Assembly (NCBI GenBank): GCA_035293805.1
Contig: DATGMD010000051.1
Location: 124,001 to 188,000 of the forward strand
DNA from: JAJPHF01 sp035293805
Lineage (GTDB): Bacteria > Chloroflexota > UBA6077 > JAJPHF01
DNA length: 64,000 bases
Reading direction: 5' to 3'
Of this stretch, positions 55,601 to 64,000 are shown one piece after another; position 1 is the stretch's first letter; every line of letters starts with the position of its first letter. The position numbers and the translations under genes were made by a program. The notes under the pieces are model-generated. The model ran no database searches. It saw nothing but the letters and a program-made list of their open reading frames with translations, and was not told the DNA's origin.

Positions 55601-56614
55601 ATGTCGAACCACTTTACCGGACTCAGTCTCGGTCCGCCTCTCGGGGACCAAAGGCTCGACCTCTGCGACCTCTACGCGTTCCAGTCGCCCGCGGACCCGT
55701 CGAGGACCGTGATCATTCTCAATGCAAATCCGACTGCCGACGCGCTCCATCCCGACGCTATCTACCGCGTCAACATTGATAACGACGGCGATTGTCTGAC
55801 GGACATCGCGTTCAGCTATGTCTTCTCGACGCCGCAAGACGGGAAGCAGACGGTAAGCGTCTTCGTGGCAAAGGGCGCGGAAGCCCGCTCCGTCGAAGCG
55901 GTTGGGACGAAGATCATTGCCGATGCCGCCGTCTCCTTCGGCAGCACACCCAACATCGTCAAGTCCGGCGCCTACACGTTCTTCGCCGGTGCTCGCAGCG
56001 ACGCTTTCTTCTTCGACTACGACGGCATCAAGAACCTGTTCGATACCTCAGGTGGCAGAAACTTCACCGCACCCCACTTGGGCGGCCAATCCCCGTGGAC
56101 CGGCGTGGATTCCAATACGGAAGCCAACGTGTTTTCGACCGTGATCGAGCTGCCGACGAGCGAGCTCGGCGCCAACCCGGAGATCCGCATCTGGGGGCGC
56201 TGCAGCGTGCGCGAGGACGGCAAGCTGCTGCACGTCGATCGCGCCGGCCACCCGAGCGTCAGCAGCTTCTTCAATACCGATGACACCAAGTTGGAATACA
56301 ACGCCAGCGAGCCGGTCAACGATCGCGAGCGTTGGACGGATCAGTTCGTCCACCTGATGGGGCATACGGGCAATTACACTCGCGAAGAAGCGCTCGCCGC
56401 GATCGACGCCGAGGGCATCTTGCCCGACATGCTGAGCTTCAATCCTTCGAAGCCCGCGAAGTACCCTAACGGCCGTGTCTTCACCGACGACGTCATCAAT
56501 ACCCGCCTCGCCTTCCTCTCGAAGGGCGATATTCCCCCCACGGGCCTCAAGCCGCACACCGACGTGCTCACGGAGTTCCCGTACCTCGGCCCGCCGCATC
56601 AGCAGAAGAGCTAG
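55601..56614 (+). CDS. DUF4331-family protein
   Basis: A 337-residue protein of the DUF4331 family, whose function is not known. It shows HFTGLSLGPPLGDQRLDLCDLYAFQSP, the AIYRVNIDNDGDCLTDIAFSY block, FFAGARSDAFFFDYDGIKNLF, IIELPTSELG-like VIELPTSELGANP and a WGRCSV segment. The DxDxD-like INDNGD block may bind calcium. No signal peptide is evident. GC content is visibly lower than in neighbouring genes, and a canonical promoter precedes it, which suggests an independently regulated and perhaps acquired gene. Confidence 0.82.
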   Translation: MSNHFTGLSLGPPLGDQRLDLCDLYAFQSPADPSRTVIILNANPTADALHPDAIYRVNIDNDGDCLTDIAFSYVFSTPQDGKQTVSVFVAKGAEARSVEAVGTKIIADAAVSFGSTPNIVKSGAYTFFAGARSDAFFFDYDGIKNLFDTSGGRNFTAPHLGGQSPWTGVDSNTEANVFSTVIELPTSELGANPEIRIWGRCSVREDGKLLHVDRAGHPSVSSFFNTDDTKLEYNASEPVNDRERWTDQFVHLMGHTGNYTREEALAAIDAEGILPDMLSFNPSKPAKYPNGRVFTDDVINTRLAFLSKGDIPPTGLKPHTDVLTEFPYLGPPHQQKS

Positions 56615-56787
56615 AGCGCATTCCAGCCTGCGCACGGTCTCCCCGTACCTGGACCATCTCCACCCACATCCCGCCCCGCCCCCGCCCACGGTGGCTAGCC
56701 GTCGGGCGCTTGGCGGTCGCTAGTGCACCCGGCATGGGCGCGGCGCAGGCGGTGTACCACCGGGACGGGACGGCCGGGAAGTATTCG

Positions 56788-57510
56788 CTATGGGGTGCGC
56801 CGCAGCCCCGCCGCCAGCCGCGCCTCCAGGCGCAGGCCCTGGTCCAGCGGCAGCTCCGCGCCCTCGCGCACGGCCTGGCGGACCGCCCGCACGGCGCGCG
56901 GGTCGAGCGCCGTTAGCTCGCGCGCCAGCGCCGCCGTCTCGGCCGCGAGCCGCTCCTCGGGCACCACCCGCGTCACCAGCCCCAGCCGCAGCGCCTCCGC
57001 CGCGTCGAACCGCCGCCCCGTCAGCAGCACGTCGAGCGCCGCGCCCAGCCCGCCCACGCGGGGGAGCGTCTGCGTGCCGCCGGCCGCCGGGATCATTCCC
57101 AGCCGCACCTCCGGCATGGCGAGCTGCGTGTCCGCCGCGGCCAGCCGCAGGTCGCAGAACAGCGCCATCTCCAGCCCCGAGCCGAAGGCGAACCCGTGCA
57201 GCGCCGCGACGCTCGGCACCTTCAGCCCGGCCAGCACTCCCCACACGTCGCGCGCGAAGCGGACGCGCCGCGCGATCGTCGGTGATGGCGCCGTGCCAAA
57301 CTCCGTCAGGTCGGCGCCCGCGCAGAACGCCCGCCCCGCGCCCCGCAGCACCAGCGCCCGCACGTCCGCGTCGTCGCGGATCGCCCCGAACACCTCGTAC
57401 AGCTCGTCCCGCATTCGCATGTTATAGGCATTGAGCACCGCGGGGCGACTCAGCGTCACCCAGGCGACCCCGTCCCGCTTCTCGTAGACGATCGTGTCGA
57501 AGCCGCCCAC
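56788..57510 (-). CDS. Enoyl-CoA hydratase/isomerase
   Basis: A 240-residue crotonase-family protein. RAFCAGADLTEFG and GFAFGSGLEMALFCDLRLA carry the oxyanion hole and the first Glu; AMPEVRLGMIPAAGGTQTLP carries the second. The C-terminus is slightly short but typical. GTG start at 57510 with GGGGAGTGAGGC. It is the 3' gene of a hydratase-CaiB-hydratase cluster on the minus strand. Confidence 0.88.
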   Translation of the reverse strand: MGGFDTIVYEKRDGVAWVTLSRPAVLNAYNMRMRDELYEVFGAIRDDADVRALVLRGAGRAFCAGADLTEFGTAPSPTIARRVRFARDVWGVLAGLKVPSVAALHGFAFGSGLEMALFCDLRLAAADTQLAMPEVRLGMIPAAGGTQTLPRVGGLGAALDVLLTGRRFDAAEALRLGLVTRVVPEERLAAETAALARELTALDPRAVRAVRQAVREGAELPLDQGLRLEARLAAGLRRTP

Positions 57511-57587
57511 GCCTCACTCCCCGTCCGCGCTCAACGCGCCCGTCCGCCTGCGTGCTGTGCTAAGGTCACCTGCACAAAGACACGCCC

Positions 57588-59693
57588 TCACTCCCCGTCC
57601 GCGCTCGAGGCGACCACGATGCTGCCGCGCCCGGCCACCACGGGCGCCTCCCGCGTCCCGCCCTCTGCTTGGCCGTCCCACACCACTCCGGCGGCCACCA
57701 GCGCGTCGACCGCGCCGGGCGCCAGCCGCGCCACCTCGCGCAACACGCGCCGGCTGTCCGCCCCAAACGCGGGTGCCGCCCGCTCCGGCCGCGCCCCCCC
57801 GCCGGACAGCCGCCAGGGCAGCCGCGCGTAATGGTGGCAGGAAGCCCCCGCGGCCGGCGGCGCCGCGAACAGCCCGCGCGCCGCCAGGTGCGGATCGGCC
57901 CGCAGCGCGACTACGTCGAGCGCCCAGGGCCGCGGCGCCGCGTCCGCCTCGCGTGCCGCCGACAGCACCTGGCACGCGACCTCGCGCTGCGCCACCTCGA
58001 CGTGCGCGCCGCGCCCCGAGCGGTCGCGCGCCAGCAGCGCCGCCAGCAGCGCCACCGCCCCATACGCCCCTGCCAGGTAGTCCAGGTACGCTACCGGCGA
58101 CGTCGCGGGCCGGCCCGCGACGCGCGCCGCCAGCCCCGTCGCCAGCTCCAGGCCGCTGCCGTACGCCACGTAGTCCCGCCATGGCCCGCTCGCCCCGAAC
58201 GCCGGCAGCGACAGCATCAGCAGCCCCGGATTCACCTGCGCCAGCGCCGCGTAGCCCAGGCCGAAATTCGGCATCACCCGCGGGCTGAAGTTCTCCAGCA
58301 CCGCATCCGCCCCGGCCGCCAGCCGCAAGAACGCCGCGCGCCCGGCCGCGCTCGCCAGGTCCAGCACCAGGCTCGCCTTGCCCCGGTTCAGGTCCGCGAA
58401 CGCCCCCGCGCAGCCCTCCTCACGCACCGGCCGCGTGCCGTCGCGCCGTGCCGGCCCCTCCACCTTCACCACCCGCGCCCCCAGCCCAGCGAGCAGCCGC
58501 CCGCACCATGGCCCCGCCCACACCATCCCTAGGTCCAGCACGCACACGTCCGCCAGCGGCCCCACCCCCTCGCCCCCCGAGAGCACGGCGGGGCGAGAGC
58601 ACGTCCTACCCCCTCTCCCTCTGGGTGAGGGCGTGGGTGAGGGCCGGCCCCTCCCCCTCGCCCCCTGGGAGAGGGCTGGGGTGAGGGCCGGCTCCTCCCC
58701 CTCTCCCCCTGGGAGAGGAGCGACGCTCGCAGTATGCCGCGTCGCAGGGTGAGGGCGTCCCCCTCGTCCTGCCCCCTCTCCCCCTGGGAGAGGGTCGGGG
58801 TGAGGGCGCTCGTCCCGCCACGCCGTCGCCGCGCGCGCGCCGGGCGTGAACCGGAACGGCGTCCGCGCGACCACTCGCCCCCCCCGCCGCGCCCACACCC
58901 CGCGCGCCACGCACTGCGCGTCGGCGTACACCTCCTCCGGCGTCAGCACCGGCACCACCGGCAGGCGCCACAGCTGCGCCGCGTGAAACACCGCGTCCCG
59001 CGTGCGCGTCGCCAGCCAGGGGCCCAGCGCCCGCCCGAGGCCGGCGTCGGCGGCGCGCACCGCCTCCACCCCGGTCAGGCCCGCCAGCAAGCCCCCGTCC
59101 GCCGCGCTCGGCGCCGCCATCCCCACATAGCCGTCGGCGCACGGCAGCACCGCCACGCCGCGCCCCATCGTCGCGCCGTCGGGGCCGCCACGCGCCCGGC
59201 GCGGGCAAGTGGCGCGCGGCAGGAGATCGCCCAGGCAGGCCGCCACCACCTCCACCGCGGCGACCTCCGCCAGCCCCGCGCGCCCGTGGCGCCGCGCCCA
59301 GCGCAGCGCGGCCAGCCCGGCCGCCGCCGCGTGCGCGCCCGTGAGCGCCGCTGCCACCAGCGGGTCCGCGCCCGCCGCGGCGGCCACGGCGTCGCTTCGC
59401 TCTGCGTCCGGCCCGTCGAGTCCGAACGGCGTGACCGAGACCACGGCCCGGCCAGGACCGCTCAGGCGAGCCGGCTCGAGCCCCAGCCGGCCTGCCTCGC
59501 CGGTGCGCAGGTCCGTCACCGTCACGTCGGCCCGGGCGGCCAGCGCCGGAACCGCCGCGGGCGCGCGCCGTGCGTCGTGCGCCCGCACGGTGGCGCCAAG
59601 CTGCCCCAGCAGCCGCGCGCAAGCCCCTGCCGGACCGGCGCCCCGGCTGAGGTCCAGCACGGTCACGCCCGCGAGCGGCAGCCGACCGCTCAT
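57588..59693 (-). CDS. Fused double CaiB/BaiF CoA-transferase with in-frame repeats
   Basis: A 701-residue protein made of two CaiB-like halves. Half one (MSGRLPLAGVTVLDLSRGAGPAGACARLLGQLGATVRA) lacks the catalytic Asp at the expected place (ADPLVAAALTGAHAAAA). Half two (ADVCVLDLGMVWAGPWCGRLLAGLGARVVKVEGP) retains it in VAYLDYLAGAYG. The linker, near residues 315-365, contains at least three copies of the G-rich repeat (58609-58753). ATG 59693 overlaps the stop of the upstream hydratase as ATGA. I infer an internal pseudo-heterodimer with one active half. Confidence 0.85.
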   Translation of the reverse strand: MSGRLPLAGVTVLDLSRGAGPAGACARLLGQLGATVRAHDARRAPAAVPALAARADVTVTDLRTGEAGRLGLEPARLSGPGRAVVSVTPFGLDGPDAERSDAVAAAAGADPLVAAALTGAHAAAAGLAALRWARRHGRAGLAEVAAVEVVAACLGDLLPRATCPRRARGGPDGATMGRGVAVLPCADGYVGMAAPSAADGGLLAGLTGVEAVRAADAGLGRALGPWLATRTRDAVFHAAQLWRLPVVPVLTPEEVYADAQCVARGVWARRGGRVVARTPFRFTPGARAATAWRDERPHPDPLPGGEGAGRGGRPHPATRHTASVAPLPGGEGEEPALTPALSQGARGRGRPSPTPSPRGRGGRTCSRPAVLSGGEGVGPLADVCVLDLGMVWAGPWCGRLLAGLGARVVKVEGPARRDGTRPVREEGCAGAFADLNRGKASLVLDLASAAGRAAFLRLAAGADAVLENFSPRVMPNFGLGYAALAQVNPGLLMLSLPAFGASGPWRDYVAYGSGLELATGLAARVAGRPATSPVAYLDYLAGAYGAVALLAALLARDRSGRGAHVEVAQREVACQVLSAAREADAAPRPWALDVVALRADPHLAARGLFAAPPAAGASCHHYARLPWRLSGGGARPERAAPAFGADSRRVLREVARLAPGAVDALVAAGVVWDGQAEGGTREAPVVAGRGSIVVASSADGE
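58609..58753. repeat. Array of three G-rich repeats, one split by palindrome E
   Basis: Copies at about 58609-58643, 58648-58687 and 58690-58753. In the third, a GCGACGC/GCGTCGC palindrome (58720-58745) is placed between GGGAGAGGA and AGGGTGAGGG. All lie inside the CaiB-fusion reading frame. Confidence 0.85.
58720..58745. repeat. Nested 26-bp palindrome E, copy 2
   Basis: GCGACGC, TCGCAGTATGCC, GCGTCGC; same arms and spacing as at 20500-20525. Confidence 0.75.
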
Positions 59694-60442
59694 CGCGCCT
59701 CGTAGCGCGGCGCCCGCCGCTCGCCGAACGCCGCCAGCCCCTCCGCGCGGTCGCGCGTCGTCTGCAGCAGCGCCGCCAGGTCGGCCTCCAGCCGCAGCCC
59801 CGCCTCCAACGGCAGCTCCAGCCCCTGCCGCACGGCCTCCTTGGCGTAGCCCAGCGCGATCGGCGCCCCGGCCCGCAGCGCGTCCAGCGCTTCCTCCTGC
59901 GCCGCTTCCAGCTCGTCCCCCCGCACGACCCGATGCACCAGCCCCAGCGCCCGCGCGTCGTCCGCCGTCAGCACCTCCCCCAGCAGCAGCAGGCGCAGCG
60001 CCACCGCCGGCCCCGCCAGCCGCGTCAGCCGCTGCGTGCCGCCCGCCGCGGGCATCCGCCCCCACCGCACTTCCGGGCTGCCCACGCGCGTCTCGGCCGC
60101 CGCGAGCCGCAGGTCGCAGGCCAGCGCCAGCTCCCAGGCCGGCCCGATCGCGTCGCCGCCGATCACGGCGACCGTGGGCGGCCCGAGCTGCCCCACCGCC
60201 GCCGTGGCCGCCGCCCACGCGCGCCCCAGCGCGTCGCAATCGCCCCCCGAGCGCGGCGCCTCGACGCAAAACGCGCCGCCCCTCCCTACCAGCACCACCC
60301 CGGCCGGCGGCGCCTCCCGCTCGGCGATCGCCGCGCAGGCGTCCGCAATCGCCCAGGCGAGTCGCTCCGCCGCCGCCAGCTCCACCGGCGCCGCCACGCG
60401 CAGGTACACTATCCGGCCGTGCTCGGATACGTCGAGCGACAC
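59690..60442 (-). CDS. Enoyl-CoA hydratase/isomerase-family protein
   Basis: A 250-residue crotonase-family protein. GGAFCVEAPRSGGDCD is an altered first oxyanion region, while IGPAWELALACDLRLAA and GSPEVRWGRMPAAGGTQRL keep both acidic residues. A GTG at 60442 is the probable start. It ends in the ATGA overlap with the CaiB fusion, so both are co-translated. Together with 56788-57510 it forms a hydratase-transferase-hydratase module. Confidence 0.82.
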   Translation of the reverse strand: MSLDVSEHGRIVYLRVAAPVELAAAERLAWAIADACAAIAEREAPPAGVVLVGRGGAFCVEAPRSGGDCDALGRAWAAATAAVGQLGPPTVAVIGGDAIGPAWELALACDLRLAAAETRVGSPEVRWGRMPAAGGTQRLTRLAGPAVALRLLLLGEVLTADDARALGLVHRVVRGDELEAAQEEALDALRAGAPIALGYAKEAVRQGLELPLEAGLRLEADLAALLQTTRDRAEGLAAFGERRAPRYEAR

Positions 60443-60680
60443 TGGCTGCCCGCCCCTTCCGCTGCGACGGCGGACGGCGCGTCGCGCGCGGCGACTGCCT
60501 TCCGCCTGACCCGGGTAACATACCCCATCGTCCAGCGTCGCGGCACCAGCCGCGCGCCCGGCCCACCCCGCGCGCCGGCGCCGCCCGGGCCGCTGCACGG
60601 GGAACCGCCCCCGGCCGCCGCGCCTGGCCCCCGCTAAACCCCGGCCGCGCGTCAACCGATACTCCGGGTGGGAGTACAAC

Positions 60681-61172
60681 ATGCCGGTCGTCGAGCCCGT
60701 CCAGCCCGTTCCCGTCGTCCAGCCCGTCGCCCACCGCGCGGCGGCCTGGGTCGTCACGCCGAGCGGCAGGGGGCCGGGCACGGTGACGTTTGACGACGTG
60801 CTGGCCGTCTGCCTGGAGCGATCCGCGGCTCCGGCCGGCAGCCCCACGGCGAGCGCTCCGCGCGCGGACGAGCCCACGCCGCCGTTCCTCTTCGACCGGC
60901 CGGTGCGCAGCCTGAGCGCCTCGACCGACCGCGAGGCGCGCCGCGGGCGCCGCTCGTCCAACGCCCACGCCGCCTACGGCGTGCAGGCCACCCCCGCCTG
61001 CCTCCGCCAGCTCGGCTTGCAGCTCCCCTGCACCGAGGCCGACGTGCGTCACGCCTACCGCCGGCTGGCCCGCGCGCTGCATCCTGACGCCGGCGGCGAT
61101 CCCCGTACCTTCATGGCTCTCCGCGTCGCCTACGAGGAAGCCTTGCGCTTCACCAGCGCCAACGCCGCCTAA
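60681..61172 (+). CDS. J-domain (DnaJ-like) protein
   Basis: A 163-residue protein with a C-terminal J domain (LQLPCTEADVRHAYRRLARALHPDAGGD), including the HPD motif needed to stimulate Hsp70 ATPase. The N-terminal ~95 residues are Pro/Val-rich and disordered, with no zinc or Gly/Phe region. It could recruit DnaK to a specific client. The start at 60681 follows GGGAGTACAAC. It is divergent from the hydratase gene. Confidence 0.83.
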   Translation: MPVVEPVQPVPVVQPVAHRAAAWVVTPSGRGPGTVTFDDVLAVCLERSAAPAGSPTASAPRADEPTPPFLFDRPVRSLSASTDREARRGRRSSNAHAAYGVQATPACLRQLGLQLPCTEADVRHAYRRLARALHPDAGGDPRTFMALRVAYEEALRFTSANAA

Positions 61173-61200
61173 CCCCCTCGCACTCCGCGGGCGCCGGGCG

Positions 61201-61225
61201 ACTCCCCGCCGGGGGGGCGGGGAGT
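61201..61225 (+). terminator. Hairpin downstream of the J-domain gene
   Basis: ACTCCCCGCC, five G residues and GGCGGGGAGT form a 10-bp stem 28 nt past the stop codon, without an obvious T-tract. Confidence 0.5.
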
Positions 61226-61265
61226 GTCCCCTCCCCTGCGTCCTCTCCCTGGGCATGCAGGGGCA

Positions 61266-61293
61266 GTGGCGCTTGCAGTATTCCGCGCCCCAC
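61266..61293. repeat. Diverged copy 3 of palindrome E
   Basis: GTGGCGC, core TTGCAGTATTCC, GCGCC-CCAC. The 12-nt core is very close to copies 1 and 2. Flanking CCCTGGG-TGCAGGGG and CCTGCCGGGGGCTT sequences occur twice at 61.25-61.37 kb. Confidence 0.6.
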
Positions 61294-61379
61294 CCTGCCG
61301 GGGGCTTCCCCGCTCGCCTCTCCCTGGGGGTGCAGGGGCGCTCCCCTGCCGGGGGCTTGGGGGTGTCCCCCAACAAACC

Positions 61380-62099
61380 CTACCTGCTGGCCCGTTCGCT
61401 CCAGGCGTTCCAGGTGCGCGTGCTCACCACCGGCTCTTGCAGCATCGCGCTCGCCGCCGCTACCTCGCCGGGAGTCAGGTAGCGCACCGTCCCCAGCGCC
61501 ATCGCCTGCATCTGCAGCAGCGCGTTCCGCTCCAGGTAGATGCACGCCTGCGCGATGGCCTTCAGGTTCCGCCCCGCCACCACGCTGCCGTGCCCCCGCA
61601 TCAGCGCCGTCGTGCGCGGTCCCAGCGTCCGCGCCAGCGAGCGCCCCTGCTCCATCGTCCGCACCAGCAGGTCCGTGTCGCCCCATTCGTCCGCGATGTC
61701 CCACGTCGGAATGTCCGCCCCGATCAGCGCCGCCGCGTGGAAGATCGGCCGCAGCGCCACGCCCGTCACCCCGTAGGGGATCACCGACGGCGAGTGGTTG
61801 TGGCAGATCGCCAGCACGTCCGGCCGCGCCTCGTAGACCGCCGCGTGGATCGGCCGCTCGACGTACCCCGGCCGCTCGTCGCCGCTCACCTGCTCGCCCC
61901 CGATCGAGTAGCACTGCAGGTCCGCCTCGGTCACGTACGCCGGGCTCAGCGAGCGCGAGATGATGTACTGGTCCGGGCGCTCCGGGTGGCGGATGCTCAC
62001 GTGCCCGAACGCGTCGAGCACGCCCTCGTGTGCCAGAATGTGGTTGGCGGTTACCAGGTCGCGCAGGGCCGACGCATCGGCCACGGCAATGGCAGGCAT
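61380..62099 (-). CDS. Class II aldolase/adducin-family protein (paralogue)
   Basis: A 239-residue class II aldolase. AICHNHSPSVIPYG gives the HxH ligands and MRGHGSVVAG the third histidine; AHEGVLDAFGHVSIRHPERPDQYII is the conserved core. It is highly similar to 5063-5791 over most of its length (shared DLLVRTMEQGRSLAR and LMRGHGS), so the two are paralogues. The C-terminus differs. A Zn-dependent aldolase or decarboxylase role is likely; the substrate is unknown. Confidence 0.87.
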   Translation of the reverse strand: MPAIAVADASALRDLVTANHILAHEGVLDAFGHVSIRHPERPDQYIISRSLSPAYVTEADLQCYSIGGEQVSGDERPGYVERPIHAAVYEARPDVLAICHNHSPSVIPYGVTGVALRPIFHAAALIGADIPTWDIADEWGDTDLLVRTMEQGRSLARTLGPRTTALMRGHGSVVAGRNLKAIAQACIYLERNALLQMQAMALGTVRYLTPGEVAAASAMLQEPVVSTRTWNAWSERASR

Positions 62100-62497
62100 G
62101 GCACTCTCCCTCCGCGCGGTAGCCTACGGCGAGCGCGCCGCCCCGAGCTGGCGCCCGCACCGCACCAGTATAGGCCCACCCCCGCGCGCCCTCGTGCCCA
62201 CGTTGCCAGGCCCCCTGCTCCGCTTGCGCCGCTCCCCGTATTGCTCTATCTACTACTCCGTGACGTGTGAACCAACCGGTCTCGGGCGCACGCGCCGCCA
62301 ACCCCTGACCGGTCGCGCCGCCGTCCGCTCGACGCGAGCCGCGGAAAAGCAGCCATAGCGTAGGGCAGGGCTCGTCCCCTGCCGCCCGGCGTGGCGTAAG
62401 CTCGACAACTCCGGTAGGTGCTCTCCTCACCTAATGGCGACGGGCCGGCCGCCCGCGCGGAGGGCGCCGCGCGGGCAACCCGACAGGAGGTGGCACC
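62100..62497. other. Divergent intergenic region with repeat B
   Basis: About 400 nt between the aldolase and D-aminoacylase genes. Repeat B lies at 62359-62388; otherwise I see no gene. Confidence 0.6.
62359..62388. repeat. Dispersed hairpin repeat B, copy 3
   Basis: CGTAGGGCAGGG-CTCGT-CCCCTGCCGCCCG, one G shorter than the copy at 9050. Confidence 0.8.
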
Positions 62498-64000
62498 GTG
62501 ACCGACTTCGACTTGGCCATCCTCGGCGGCCGGCTGGTGGACGGCACCGGCAATCCCTGGTACTGGGCCGACGTAGCAATCAAGGACGGTCGCATCGCCG
62601 CCATCGGGCGCATCGCGCCGAGCGCCGCGGCCCGCACCATCCAGGCCGAGGGCCGCGTCGTCTGCCCCGGCTTCATCGACATGCACACCCACAGCGACAT
62701 CCCCCTCGTCAAGGACGGCGACGCCCAGAGCAAGGTGCGCCAGGGCGTCACCCTCGACGTGCTCGGCGAGAGCGTCACCGTCGCGCCGCTCATCGGCCCG
62801 GCCGGCGACGAGTTTCGCCGCGACCAGCGCCACCGCGAGGGCCTCGAGGACATTGACTGGACCGACTTCGCCGGCTACTTCGCCCGCCTCACGCGCCAGG
62901 GCATCGCCCTGAACGTCGTCTCCGGCGTCTCGCCACAGCAGGTCAAGCGCTGCGTCGTCGGCTTCGACAACCGCCCCGCGACCCCCGAGGAGCTACGCGC
63001 CATGGAGCGCCTCACGGCCGAGGCGATGGAGCAGGGCGCCGTCTGCCTCACCTGCGCCTGGCACGGCGGCGGCCCCGAGTTCCCCGACGAGGTCGTCGCG
63101 CTGGCGAAGGTCGTCGGCCGCTACGGCGGCTACTACGGCGTCCACCTCGGCACCGAGGGCGACGAGATGATCGAGGAGCTGGACAAAGCCCTCTACGTCG
63201 GCCGCGAGGCCCGCGTCCCCGTCCACATCTACCACATCAAGGCGCGCGGCCGGCAGAACTGGGGCCGCGTCCACCAGGTCATCGAGCAGATCGAGGCCGC
63301 CCGCGCCGAGGGCCTCGAAGTCACTGCCAACCAGTACCCCTACACCGCCATGCAGCACCCTTGGGCGCGGCTCATGCCCCGTTGGGTGCAGGACGCGCCG
63401 CGCCACGAGATCGCCGCCCGCTTTGCCGACCGCGCCTTCCGCGACCGCGTCAAGCACGACCCCGAGTTCCAGCAGTACGTCGCCGAGCACGGCGGCTGGG
63501 ACGGCATCGTCGCCTCCGTCCTCCGCAACCCCGCGCTCGAGCCCTACCAGGGCAAGCGCGCCAGCGAGATCGCGCGCCTCCGCGGCCAGGAGGCCGACCC
63601 CGCCGAGGCCGTCTTCGACGTCGTCCAGCAGGAGGGCAACTTCCCCCACGGCATCTACCACAACATGTCCGACGACGACGTGAAGGCCCTCATGCGCCGC
63701 CCCTGGGTCGCCGTCGCCTCCGACGGCAGCGCGCTCAACCTCGCCGCCCCCGGCTTCCCCCACCCGCGCAGCTTCGGCACCAACCCGCGCGTGCTCGGCA
63801 AGTACGTCCGCGACGAGGGCGTGCTCGGCCTCGAAGAGGCCGTCCGCAAGATGACCTCACTGCCCGCCCAGGTCTTGCGCCTGCCCGACCGCGGCCTGCT
63901 GCGCCAGGGCTACTGGGCCGACGTCGTCGTCTTCGACCCCGACCGCGTCGCCGACCGCGCCACCTTCGAGCGTCCCAAGCAGTACCCCACCGGCATCGAC
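62498..64000 (+). CDS. N-acyl-D-amino-acid deacylase / D-aminoacylase family (partial)
   Basis: The first 501 codons of an amidohydrolase of the N-acyl-D-amino-acid deacylase family; the end is beyond the window. FDLAILGGRLVDGTGNPWYWADVAI and CPGFIDMHTHSDIPL give the HxH metal motif; the QGVTLDVLGESVTVAP segment, HIKARG, QYPYTAM, SDGSALN and ADVVVFDPDRVAD follow. Such enzymes hydrolyse N-acyl-D-amino acids or dihydropyrimidine-like substrates. The GTG start at 62498 has the strong CAGGAGGTGG. The family is certain; substrate stereochemistry is inferred. Confidence 0.9.
   Translation, partial: MTDFDLAILGGRLVDGTGNPWYWADVAIKDGRIAAIGRIAPSAAARTIQAEGRVVCPGFIDMHTHSDIPLVKDGDAQSKVRQGVTLDVLGESVTVAPLIGPAGDEFRRDQRHREGLEDIDWTDFAGYFARLTRQGIALNVVSGVSPQQVKRCVVGFDNRPATPEELRAMERLTAEAMEQGAVCLTCAWHGGGPEFPDEVVALAKVVGRYGGYYGVHLGTEGDEMIEELDKALYVGREARVPVHIYHIKARGRQNWGRVHQVIEQIEAARAEGLEVTANQYPYTAMQHPWARLMPRWVQDAPRHEIAARFADRAFRDRVKHDPEFQQYVAEHGGWDGIVASVLRNPALEPYQGKRASEIARLRGQEADPAEAVFDVVQQEGNFPHGIYHNMSDDDVKALMRRPWVAVASDGSALNLAAPGFPHPRSFGTNPRVLGKYVRDEGVLGLEEAVRKMTSLPAQVLRLPDRGLLRQGYWADVVVFDPDRVADRATFERPKQYPTGID

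Noticed and set aside
58609..58753. CRISPR-like or tandem-repeat protein region
   Set aside because: Same G-rich palindrome family, tolerated in frame. There are no spacers, and the peptide varies with the copy.
59694..61376. Upstream extension of the CaiB fusion to 61376
   Set aside because: The extension overlaps the hydratase and J-domain genes and is low-complexity. The ATGA start at 59693 fits better.
1..64000. rRNA or tRNA genes and prophage or transposase genes
   Set aside because: I found no tRNA-like or rRNA-like sequence and no transposase, integrase or phage structural gene.

Overview
This 64-kb window is a GC-rich (roughly 70%) chromosomal segment with dense, short-spaced bacterial genes and strong Shine-Dalgarno (SD) sequences; I see no rRNA, tRNA or CRISPR array. 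The gene set suggests a member of the Chloroflexota or a similar high-GC bacterium: murT-gatD-murJ, a HemQ-type chlorite-dismutase-family protein, a PASTA kinase, a GreA fused to an integrase-like N-terminus, and many CaiB CoA-transferases and orphan lipoprotein solute-binding proteins. The phylum is an inference, not a proof.

Layout. 1-5.8 kb (minus): a partial E1-beta dehydrogenase subunit, a bicupin dioxygenase, HemQ, a coupled MBL/NUDIX pair and a class II aldolase. 6.2-8.0 kb (plus): an NMT1/Tau/Ssu-type ABC ATPase and permease with no binding protein beside them. 8.2-12.0 kb (minus): rpiA, then a three-gene operon whose middle gene is a UGSC-family selenoprotein read through an in-frame TGA. 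12.1-20.1 kb: rsmG, two greA homologues, NUDIX, murT-gatD-murJ and a PASTA Ser/Thr kinase. 20.5-30.6 kb: alpha/beta hydrolase, alcohol dehydrogenase, a secreted glycosidase-like protein, a 31-codon aromatic mini-gene, a NERD-like protein, plsX, a DksA/TraR zinc finger, a cupin, a small exported protein and a binding-protein-like gene. 30.7-37.2 kb: nitronate monooxygenase, enoyl-CoA hydratase, a split ChrA pair, galE, a low-GC Nmad2 gene and two PNPOx-like genes.

37.2-51 kb: a long minus-strand run that looks like one catabolic operon. It has two CaiB transferases, a dihydroxyphthalate-decarboxylase-like protein, three lipoprotein binding proteins, an ACMSD-type amidohydrolase, a gentisate-dioxygenase-like bicupin and a NahE/PhdJ-type hydratase-aldolase. 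A divergent ArsR-type regulator with a TTGACA promoter and overlapping dyad lies at its head, followed by an SRPBCC gene. 51-64 kb: a YtcJ-like amidohydrolase, two overlapping desulforedoxin-size genes, an AMP-forming ligase, a DUF4331 gene, a hydratase/CaiB-fusion module, a J-domain protein, a second class II aldolase and a partial D-aminoacylase.

Two themes recur. First, aromatic/acyl-CoA catabolism with many binding proteins but only one transporter core. Second, several families of GC-rich palindromic repeats between genes and, unusually, in frame inside genes (NUDIX, amidohydrolase, AMP-ligase, CaiB fusion, ArsR tail). A smaller palindrome is nested in the loops of other hairpins. The best single observation is the UGSC selenoprotein with a hairpin directly after its UGA codon.
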